This document shows, piece after piece, positions 5,831 through 11,892 of a DNA stretch of 12,613 nt. The DNA comes from Actinomycetes bacterium (lineage in GTDB: Bacteria; Actinomycetota; Acidimicrobiia; Acidimicrobiales; Palsa-688): assembly GCA_021819345.1 (NCBI GenBank), contig JAKARG010000039.1:1-12613 (forward strand), in the 5' to 3' direction. The notes beneath the pieces were generated by a model. That model saw only the letters and a list, made by a program, of their open reading frames with translations, did not search any database and was not told the origin of the DNA. Every line of letters begins with the position of its first letter. The stretch's first letter is position 1. A program made the translations under genes and the position numbers.

Positions 5831-6898
5831 TCAGCGGCCAGCGGCGGCTTCCGACTGCGAACGGGCGACCAGGGCATCGAGAGCACGCGCCGCGGCGCCG
5901 GAATCGATCGCCTCGGCGGCAAGGACCACCCCCTCCGCCAGGTCGCCGACCGCACCGCCGACGAGGAGACCGGCAGCGGCATTGAGCACCACTACGTCCC
6001 GATGGGCTCCCGGCTCACCGGAGAGGACCGCCCGGGCGGCGGCCGCGTTGGTCGACGCGTCGCCCCCGCGCAGCTCGGCGAGGGTCGCCGGCGCCAGGCC
6101 GAAGCTGGCAGGGTCGACGACCATCTCACCGTCTGCGAAGCGCAGGCTCGACAGGCCGGTGGTCGACAGCTCGTCCAGGCCGTCGGCCCCGTGCACCACT
6201 GCCACGTGGGTCGCTCCGTTGCCGGTGAGGACCCCGACCATGGTGGGCGCCATCGCCGGGTCGCCCACACCGACGACCTGACGGCGGACACGGGCCGGGT
6301 TGGCCAGCGGTCCGACGAAATTGAAGGCGGTCGGCACGCCGAGCTCTCGTCGCACGGGGATGGCATGGCGCATCGCAGCATGGAAGCGCGGGGCGAAGCA
6401 GAACCCAATCCCGGCGTCCTCGATGCACGCCCTCACCCCGGCGGGACCGAGCCCGATCTCCACGCCGAGCGCCTCGAGCACGTCGGCGGAGCCGGCGCGC
6501 GAGCTGGCCGCGCGCCCACCGTGCTTGCAGACCGGCACGCCGGCGCCGGCGACCACCAGGGCGGCGATGGTCGACACATTGATCGTGCCGCTGCGATCCC
6601 CGCCGGTCCCGCAGGTGTCGACGAGGCGGCCACGCAGCTCCTCGGGGAGCTCGACCGGCTCGGCCGCGTCGAGCATCGCCCCGACCAGGCCCCGCATCTC
6701 CTCGACCGTCTCGCCCTTGCAGCGCAAGCCGAAGACGAACCCGGCGATCTGGGCATCGCTCGCCTCCCCGGCGAGGACCTCGGCCAGGGCCGCCCGGGTC
6801 TCCGCGGCGCTCAGGTCCTCCCTCCTCGACAGCCGCCCGAGCACCGCCGGCCAACCACCGAGCTGCTCGAGGTTCGCCTCCGCAGTCGGCCCGCCCAT
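5831..6898 (-). CDS. trpD: Anthranilate phosphoribosyltransferase
   Basis: Catalyses transfer of phosphoribose from PRPP to anthranilate, the second committed step of tryptophan synthesis, in the cytoplasm. It is 355 residues, the family's usual length. The N-terminal helical domain occupies about 15-85, followed by DTCGTGGD (94-101, PRPP loop), NVST (107-110), KHGGRAASS (125-133), RRELGVPTAFNFVGPLANP (183-201) and GADGLDELSTTG (237-248, metal/PRPP-binding). In most family members the second loop reads KHGNR; here position 128 is Gly where the Asn contacting anthranilate or PRPP is expected. The ATG at 6898 lies 20 bp after the whiB stop with no recognisable Shine-Dalgarno, so translation may be coupled or start weakly. 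No other trp gene is in the window, so it is separated from the rest of the pathway here. A TrpD2-like paralogue with another substrate is possible but the motifs favour true TrpD. Confidence 0.94.
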   Translation of the reverse strand: MGGPTAEANLEQLGGWPAVLGRLSRREDLSAAETRAALAEVLAGEASDAQIAGFVFGLRCKGETVEEMRGLVGAMLDAAEPVELPEELRGRLVDTCGTGGDRSGTINVSTIAALVVAGAGVPVCKHGGRAASSRAGSADVLEALGVEIGLGPAGVRACIEDAGIGFCFAPRFHAAMRHAIPVRRELGVPTAFNFVGPLANPARVRRQVVGVGDPAMAPTMVGVLTGNGATHVAVVHGADGLDELSTTGLSSLRFADGEMVVDPASFGLAPATLAELRGGDASTNAAAARAVLSGEPGAHRDVVVLNAAAGLLVGGAVGDLAEGVVLAAEAIDSGAAARALDALVARSQSEAAAGR

Positions 6899-6918
6899 GG
6901 TCGGAACGGTCTAGCAGC

Positions 6919-7161
6919 TCATGCCGAGCGCCGCCGCTGGCGGATCATCCGACGCCGCTCACGCTCGGTGGCGCCACCCCACACCCCGTCGTGCTCCCGG
7001 TTGGCGAGTGCCCACTCCAAACAGGCCTCCCGCACGCCACACCCCGAGCAGATCCCTCGTGCATCGTCGGCCTCGTCGTCGGTCAACGGGTAGAAGATGT
7101 CCGGGTCGACACCCCGGCAGGCGGCACGATTGCGCCATCCGGAGATCGTGTGGTCTTTCAC
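6919..7161 (-). CDS. WhiB-family iron-sulfur transcriptional regulator
   Basis: An 80-residue Wbl protein. These bind a redox- and NO-sensitive [4Fe-4S] cluster through four Cys and regulate transcription with the housekeeping sigma factor. The ligands are visible as Cys15, Cys38, Cys41 and Cys47 (C-x22-C-x2-C-x5-C). The beta-turn GVWGG is at 59-63, followed by a basic tail ERERRRMIRQRRR for DNA binding. The order and size fit the WhiB1/WhiB2/WhiB4 type, but I cannot place it in one subgroup. The start is GTG at 7161 with GAGGAAGG ending 6 nt upstream, a strong site. A fair promoter lies 78-106 bp upstream. The gene is followed after 20 bp by trpD and preceded by the rubrerythrin/CCG/DUF3501 cassette, which could place the redox sensor next to a redox-defence cluster, though regulation of either is only inference. 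Confidence 0.96.
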   Translation of the reverse strand: MKDHTISGWRNRAACRGVDPDIFYPLTDDEADDARGICSGCGVREACLEWALANREHDGVWGGATERERRRMIRQRRRSA

Positions 7162-7238
7162 GGTCGGCCTTCCTCGTAGGGTCGATCGGATGGTTCCGGC
7201 AGAGAGCGCCGGTCGAGGTCGATGGGGGGCTCGCGACC

Positions 7239-7267
7239 ATTCTGCCGGTCCGGGCGAGCGCTGTCCA
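7239..7267 (-). promoter_or_regulatory. Candidate promoter of whiB
   Basis: On the minus strand the sequence reads TGGACA (7267-7262), 17 bp, then CAGAAT (7244-7239), good partial matches to -35 TTGACA and -10 TATAAT with ideal spacing. Transcription would start near 7232, leaving a leader of about 70 nt before the GTG start. Confidence 0.45.
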
Positions 7268-7326
7268 CACTCACAGCCATCGCCGAGTGGGCCCGCGAGC
7301 CGCCGCGGACGACCGACGACCGGGTC

Positions 7327-7926
7327 TCAGGCCCGAAGGTCGTCGAGCAGGCTCTGCTTGGTGGCTGCCGAGAGCAAGGTGGAGTAGCGGTAGTCCGGGT
7401 GCTCCACCGCCAGCTCGACCGGGGTCTCGAGCCAGCCGTCCACCAGATGGGGGGGGACGTCGAAGCCGACGTAGTGCACCGATGCGGTCGCCTCCTCGCG
7501 CGTCAGCTGCGCCGCATGGCCCGGGTCGACGCGACACCTGATGGCTGTGGTCTCCCCGGCCCCGCCTACCCGCAGCACGAGGGCGCGCTCGACGCCGACC
7601 AGCTTCGGCAACCACTCCTCCAGCTCGTCTCGGGTGGTCAGCTCGACGAACAACGTCGCCGAGAGCTGCCCGGGGCCGGGGATCAGTGGGTTGTAGGCGT
7701 CGAGCTCGGCCTGGACCGCTTCGTCGGAGAGCATCCGCTCAGCCCGTACCATCTCCTGCACCTGGAAGCGGATGGTCATCGCGTTCTCGAACACCACGCT
7801 GAGCACAGGTCCGACTGGGACCCGACGGAGCTTCTTCGCCTCGATCACCCGGGCTCGGAGTGCCTCCCGGTCGCGCTCGTAGGCCCGCAGGTCGGCGATG
7901 TCCGCGAGGGTCAGCTCCCGGCTCAC
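7327..7926 (-). CDS. DUF3501 family protein
   Basis: A 199-residue cytosolic protein of the DUF3501 family, whose biochemical role is unknown to me. The family is repeatedly found next to rubrerythrin and a CCG-domain Fe-S protein, as here. Recognisable parts are ELTLADIADLRAYERDREALR, FENAMTIRFQVQEMVRAER, AYNPLIPGPGQLSATLFVEL, and the later VHYVGFDVPPHLVD. No Cys pairs, signal peptide or membrane segment are seen; the only Cys is in the RCRVD segment. The start is GTG at 7926, overlapping the TGA of the CCG gene (GTGA), with GGGAG just upstream, so translation is coupled. The open frame extends to 8154, but this is the out-of-frame shadow of the CCG gene. Assignment to the family is good; any enzymatic role is unstated. 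Confidence 0.9.
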   Translation of the reverse strand: MSRELTLADIADLRAYERDREALRARVIEAKKLRRVPVGPVLSVVFENAMTIRFQVQEMVRAERMLSDEAVQAELDAYNPLIPGPGQLSATLFVELTTRDELEEWLPKLVGVERALVLRVGGAGETTAIRCRVDPGHAAQLTREEATASVHYVGFDVPPHLVDGWLETPVELAVEHPDYRYSTLLSAATKQSLLDDLRA

Positions 7927-9248
7927 TGCTCCCTCGGCTCCTCGGGGATCCCGTAGGCACGGGCGAGCAGCTGGAGGGGGTGCAGCGGAGTGCGCCCGGT
8001 CTCCTCGGAGATGGCACCGTTGGCCAGCCGGCAGTCGCCGGCCACGACCTCGGCGTCGGCCCGGCGGAGCGCCTCGACCAGCGGGCGGGCCACTGCGCGG
8101 GCCTGGTCGTAGTTGGCCGATCGCAGCCCCCACATCCCGTCGATCCCCGAGCACTTGCTCACGAGGGTCACCTTGGTGCCGGTGAGCTTGAGCAGGTCCC
8201 GGCTACGCAGGCCGATGTTCTGGGCCTGGAGGTGACATGGGAGGTGGTAGGCGGTGGTGGCCGGCACCTCGCCGGTGAAGTCGGTGTCGAGCTCGGTCCC
8301 TTCGCCCCGGTGCAGCCTCCAGAGGTACTCGGCCGCGTCGTAGGTGTGCTCGGCGACCAGCCGGGCGTCGGCGCTCCCCAGGTGCTCGGGGTAGTCCCGC
8401 TTCAGCACGTAGCCGCAGGTCGGCTGGGGCACCACGACATCGCTACCGGATCGCACCGCCCGGGCGAGGCCGGGGAGGTTGCGGCGGGCCTGGCGGAGGA
8501 AGCCGTCGAAGTCGCCCGAGTGCAAGAAGGGCGCGCCGCAGCACACCGCCCCCTCGACGAGCGAGCAGCCGACCCGGTTGCGCTCGTAGACCTTGACCAG
8601 GTCCTGGCCGATGGCGGGGTCCTGGTACTCCACCAGGCAGGTGGGGAAGATCGCCGCCTTCCCCTGCTCGGCACGGCCGGAGCGGCCTGCCCCGGAGGCC
8701 GACCGGGCCCTGAACCAGGTGCTGAAGCGGACCTTGGCGTAGGGAGGCAGGACCCGCTCAGCCGAGACCCCGGCGAGCCCCTCCATCGCCCGACGCAAGA
8801 GCGATCCGGGAGTCCCGAGCGCACGGTTGGCGAGCGGGGCGACCGCGCTCGCCGCCCGGCCGAGCAGGTCCGTGCGGCCGAGCACCTCGGTGCTCACCCG
8901 TTCCCGCAGCGCCGGGAGGCCCTTGGCGCTCTCCCGACGCACCGAGACCGCGCGCAGCATGAGCCGAGGGAAGTCGAGCTGCCACTCGTGGGGAGGTACG
9001 TAGGGGCACTTCACGTAGCAGAGCTTGCACTGGTAGCACTCGTCCACCACCCGGTCCTGCTCCGCCGGCTGCAGCTCGTCGACTGCCCCGTCCCGGGCGT
9101 CGATCTGGTCGAACATCGTCGGGAAGGACGGGCACAGCGAAAGGCACAGCCGGCAGCCGTGGCAGAGGTCGAAGACCCGGGTCAGCTCCCGCCTGAGGTC
9201 TGCCTCGTCGTGGTAGGAGGGGTCGGTCGGGTCGTAGGTGGTGGTCAC
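7923..9248 (-). CDS. CCG-domain iron-sulfur oxidoreductase (GlpC/HdrD-like)
   Basis: Predicted electron-transfer protein with two ferredoxin-type clusters followed by two cysteine-rich CCG domains, as in GlpC and heterodisulfide reductase subunits. Counting from an ATG at 9257, cluster Cys are 32, 35, 38, 42 (CHGCRLCLSLCPSFP) and 74, 77, 80, 84 (CYQCKLCYVKCPYVPP). The first CCG domain contains FPTCLVEYQ, AVCCGAPFLHSGDF and PQPTCGYVLKRDYP; the second YHLPCHLQAQNIG, KCSGIDGMWGL and GDCRLANGAI, then TPLHPLQLLARAYG. The second domain has CSG for CCG and only one Cys in the last motif, which seems typical of this rubrerythrin-linked subgroup rather than of GlpC proper. I take GTG at 9248 because AGAGGA lies 8 nt upstream; ATG at 9257 has no proper spacing but cannot be excluded. 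It starts 34 bp after rubrerythrin and overlaps DUF3501. Likely passes electrons to or from the peroxide-reducing rubrerythrin. Confidence 0.93.
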   Translation of the reverse strand: MTTTYDPTDPSYHDEADLRRELTRVFDLCHGCRLCLSLCPSFPTMFDQIDARDGAVDELQPAEQDRVVDECYQCKLCYVKCPYVPPHEWQLDFPRLMLRAVSVRRESAKGLPALRERVSTEVLGRTDLLGRAASAVAPLANRALGTPGSLLRRAMEGLAGVSAERVLPPYAKVRFSTWFRARSASGAGRSGRAEQGKAAIFPTCLVEYQDPAIGQDLVKVYERNRVGCSLVEGAVCCGAPFLHSGDFDGFLRQARRNLPGLARAVRSGSDVVVPQPTCGYVLKRDYPEHLGSADARLVAEHTYDAAEYLWRLHRGEGTELDTDFTGEVPATTAYHLPCHLQAQNIGLRSRDLLKLTGTKVTLVSKCSGIDGMWGLRSANYDQARAVARPLVEALRRADAEVVAGDCRLANGAISEETGRTPLHPLQLLARAYGIPEEPREQ

Positions 9249-9282
9249 GGCCCCCATCCTCTGCGAGAGCCGCTCGCAGGGC

Positions 9283-9702
<420 letters not shown>

Positions 9703-9835
9703 TTGCTCTCCTGTGCTCGGTCACGGACCGATGTCGCCCTGCGTCACCGGCCCACCCGGCAGGTGCCCGAGGGCTCCGCCGACTTGGGCGAGCGACGCCG
9801 GACAGTCCCGGTCAGAGATGTTCTGGGGGGGCAGC

Positions 9836-9847
9836 GACCACTTGGTC
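9836..9847. promoter_or_regulatory. 12-bp inverted repeat, possible operator
   Basis: GACCACTTGGTC is a GACCA/TGGTC inverted repeat with a 2-bp centre, 134 bp upstream of the rubrerythrin start. It has the size of a dimeric regulator site, but nothing ties it to a specific regulator. It could be chance in GC-rich DNA. Confidence 0.25.
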
Positions 9848-10169
9848 TACCGCTGGCACTCTAGCCCCATCCCCGGAGCTGGACGAAGGCGTCGGGACCC
9901 GGGGGGCTGGGGATCGGATCTCGGATCTCGGACGGCTGGGGCGCTGCGATCCCCGGAGGTGGGGTTGACCGGCCGGGCCGCGAGGGCTCCTGAAAGACAG
10001 GGCACCGCCCGGGTCAGCCCCAACCCGTGGCCATGCCCTCGGAGCGCCGGCGGGGTGCACACCGGGCCGACCCTTGCCACCCCGGCAGCAGGCGCGCTGA
10101 GCGCAGCCATCGAGACCCGATCCCTCTGCTGGTCCGCTGCTCTGGTTCGCGTGCCTGCGTCCCCGACCC

Positions 10170-10175
10170 TAGGAT
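10170..10175 (+). promoter_or_regulatory. Possible -10 box of the FGGY kinase gene
   Basis: TAGGAT fits an actinobacterial -10 box (TAnnnT) 28 bp before the proposed start codon. The -35 region (TTCGCG near 10146) is poor. Motif-only evidence. Confidence 0.3.
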
Positions 10176-10191
10176 CGGTGGCTCACTGTCT

Positions 10192-10206
10192 GGGGAGGTC
10201 CTCATC
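10192..10206 (+). promoter_or_regulatory. Strong Shine-Dalgarno and proposed ATC start of the FGGY kinase
   Basis: GGGGAGG at 10192-10198 is the best ribosome binding site near the gene. Five bases later is ATC (10204-10206), followed directly by the conserved VLVVDVGTTS sequence. No ATG, GTG or TTG in this frame lies between 10036 and the P-loop, so this box decides the start. Confidence 0.6.
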
Positions 10207-11646
10207 AGCGTCCTGGTCGTAGACGTCGGTACCACCAGCGTCCGTGCCGCAGTGCTCCGCCCCGACGGCAGGCTCGAGCACGTCACCCGCCGGGCGACCC
10301 CCCCGTCGATCCCGTTCCCGGGCCTGGTGGAGATCGACGCAGACGCCCTTGCCGCCGCGGCGCTCGACGCCGCCGGCGAGTGCCTCGCCGCAGCAGGCCC
10401 GGTGTCGGCGGTCGGGATCGCCACCCAACGGGCATCCGCGGTCGCCTGGGACGCGCCGAGCGGGCGGGCGCTCGGCCCCGGTCTCGCCTGGCAGGACCTC
10501 CGAACTGCCGGCACCTGCCTCGAGCTGCAGTCCGAGGGCCTTCGCCTCTCCCCCAACGAGTCGGCCTCCAAGTTCGCCCGGCTCCTCGACGACCACGACC
10601 CCGGGCGCCGGCCGACCACCCGGCTCGGCACCGTGGACTCCTGGATCGCCTGGCACCTGAGCCGGGGCGAGCTGCACGTAACCGACCGGAGCAACGCCGG
10701 CCTGACCGGACTGCTCGACGACGACGCCGGTACCTGGCGCCCCGACCTGCTCGACCGGCTGCGCATACCGGAGGAGCTCCTGGCGCGCCTCGTCGAGTCG
10801 ACCGGGGTGGCCGGAGAGGCCTCGGCGCTCCCGGGCTCCCCGCCGATCGCCGGGATCGCCGGCGACCAGCAGGCCTCGCTGGTCGGCCAGGGCGCGACCA
10901 GGCCCGGCCTCGCCAAGGCAACCTTCGGCACCGGGGCGATGCTCGACATCTGCGTCGGCGGGCGACCTGGCTTCACCGCGAGGGGTCCGCAGGGCTGCTA
11001 CCCGGTCGTGGCGTGGACGGCGGCCGGAGCGGTGACCTGGGGCGTCGAGGCGATCATGCTCGCCGCGGGCTCGGCGGTCGATTGGCTCGTCGAGGACCTC
11101 GGCCTGCTCGCCTCGGCTGCCGAGTCCGAACAGCTCGCCGCCTCGGCACCCGACACGGGAGGCGCCGCCTTCGTTCCAGCTCTGCTCGGCCTCGGCACCC
11201 CTCAGTGGGACTTCGGAGCGCGCGGCGCCTTCCTCGGGGTGAGTCGCGGCGTCGGGCGTGCCCAGCTCGCCCGGGCAGTGCTGGAGGGCATCGCCCACTC
11301 AGGAGCCGACCTGCTCGAGGCCGCCGAGGTCGACTCCGGCTCCACGCCGGCGACCTTGCGGGTGGACGGCGGGATGAGCGCCAACTCGGTGTTCGTCCAA
11401 TGCCTGGCCGACGCCTGCGCCCGACCGATAGAGCTGAGCCGGGAGCTCGAGGCGACCACCCAGGGAGCCGGCTACCTGGCCGGCGTCGGGGTCGGTCTGT
11501 GGGGCGGGCTCGAGGAGCTGGCCGACGCCTGGTCCCCCCGGGCGGTGGTGGAGCCTTCGGGAGGGGACCCGGGCAGGGACCGGTGGCGCGCAGCGCTCGA
11601 GCGGGCCAAGCAGTGGTACCCCGAGCTGACCGCCGTGCGCTTCTGA
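10204..11646 (+). CDS. FGGY-family carbohydrate/polyol kinase (glycerol kinase-like)
   Basis: ATP-dependent kinase of the FGGY family, 480 residues from the proposed ATC start, matching family length. The first domain begins VLVVDVGTTSVR (phosphate loop, 3-14); then GIATQRASAVAWD (71-83), GLAWQDLRTA (93-102), GTVDSWIAWHL (142-152), AGIAGDQQASLVGQ (216-229, with catalytic Asp221) and ATFGTGAML (239-247). The second domain has WDFGARGAFLGVSRG (335-349) and the ATP-site LRVDGGMSANSVFVQ (385-399). The layout follows glycerol kinase, but residues that hold glycerol in the E. coli enzyme are changed: the RE pair is R76-A77, the Tyr of DPYF falls in a shortened loop (SPNES), and the TGCF Phe is Met246; the Trp (W96) and Asp221 remain. 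The substrate is therefore open. It is transcribed alone, and converges with the GNAT gene. The frame also extends to an ATG at 10027, but that 59-residue extension is unlike the family. Confidence 0.9.
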   Translation: MSVLVVDVGTTSVRAAVLRPDGRLEHVTRRATPPSIPFPGLVEIDADALAAAALDAAGECLAAAGPVSAVGIATQRASAVAWDAPSGRALGPGLAWQDLRTAGTCLELQSEGLRLSPNESASKFARLLDDHDPGRRPTTRLGTVDSWIAWHLSRGELHVTDRSNAGLTGLLDDDAGTWRPDLLDRLRIPEELLARLVESTGVAGEASALPGSPPIAGIAGDQQASLVGQGATRPGLAKATFGTGAMLDICVGGRPGFTARGPQGCYPVVAWTAAGAVTWGVEAIMLAAGSAVDWLVEDLGLLASAAESEQLAASAPDTGGAAFVPALLGLGTPQWDFGARGAFLGVSRGVGRAQLARAVLEGIAHSGADLLEAAEVDSGSTPATLRVDGGMSANSVFVQCLADACARPIELSRELEATTQGAGYLAGVGVGLWGGLEELADAWSPRAVVEPSGGDPGRDRWRAALERAKQWYPELTAVRF

Positions 11647-11666
11647 TCGACCGCTCCAGGCCCGAG

Positions 11667-11678
11667 CGCTAGCTAGCG
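11667..11678. other. 12-bp perfect palindrome downstream of FGGY stop
   Basis: CGCTAGCTAGCG is a perfect palindrome 20 bp past the stop. It is followed by a GCCCGGGC palindrome at 11683-11690 and a repeated CCTCGCCGGC, so the spacer is rich in self-complementary sequence. A role in transcription end is possible; as a hairpin it has no loop and would be short. Confidence 0.5.
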
Positions 11679-11729
11679 GGGAGCCCGGGCCCGGCCTCGC
11701 CGGCCCGCCTCGCCGGCTGGCCGCGCCGG

Positions 11730-11781
11730 AGAACTGGGCCCCGTAGGGGACCACATGTGGTTCTCTACGGGACCCAGTTCT
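11730..11781. repeat. 52-bp near-perfect palindrome between convergent genes
   Basis: Two 26-base arms meet at ACATGT with no spacer (centre between 11755 and 11756). 23 of 26 pairs are Watson-Crick; the exceptions are 11749/11762 and 11747/11764 (G with T, tolerated in plus-strand RNA) and 11739/11772 (C with A). Outer ends read AGAACTGGG and CCCAGTTCT, and CGCGCC/GGCGCG flanks on both sides extend the symmetry imperfectly. It is less GC-rich than its surroundings. It could act as a bidirectional terminator for the FGGY and GNAT genes or be a REP- or MITE-like repeat; there is no T tract or transposase. Confidence 0.9.
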
Positions 11782-11851
11782 GGCAATGGCGCGCTCGACG
11801 CCCTCCCACGTGCTCTCTCGGTGGCTGGGGCACCACTCTGGACTCAGCACC

Positions 11852-11868
11852 CCGGGGCGCCACCCCGG
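11852..11868 (-). terminator. Possible hairpin downstream of GNAT gene
   Basis: CCGGGG (11852-11857) and CCCCGG (11863-11868) form a 6-bp GC stem with a 5-nt loop, 24 nt after the GNAT stop on the minus strand. No T tract follows. Part of a direct repeat of CACCCCGG. Weak support. Confidence 0.3.
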
Positions 11869-11892
11869 TTCACCCGGGCGCGCCGGCGGGGC

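Larger units (their letters stand above)
9703..10203. other. 501-bp spacer between divergent rubrerythrin and FGGY genes
   Basis: I see no supportable gene. It must hold two divergent promoters. Visible features: a 12-bp inverted repeat GACCACTTGGTC at 9836-9847, GGAC-A-GTCC near 9799-9807, a 7-bp tandem repeat CGGATCT at 9915-9928, GGGGATC/GATCCCC arms at 9909 and 9948, and a TAGGAT box at 10170. No RNA gene was recognised by eye. The plus-strand frame open from 10027 leads into the FGGY gene but has low-complexity, unfamiliar residues. Confidence 0.6.

Noticed and set aside
6899..6918. trp attenuator or T-box ahead of trpD
   Set aside because: Only 20 bp separate whiB from trpD; there is no room for a leader peptide or riboswitch.
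5645..7093. Long plus-strand open frame (482 codons) over trpD and whiB
   Set aside because: Antisense to well-recognised trpD and whiB; no motif of its own.
9703..10203. tRNA or other structural RNA gene in the long spacer
   Set aside because: No T-loop-like GTTCGA with matching acceptor stem, and no other known RNA motif could be found by eye.
10183..11298. Long minus-strand open frame (371 codons) opposite the FGGY kinase
   Set aside because: The plus-strand frame carries all FGGY motifs; the opposite frame is Gly/Arg/Pro filler.
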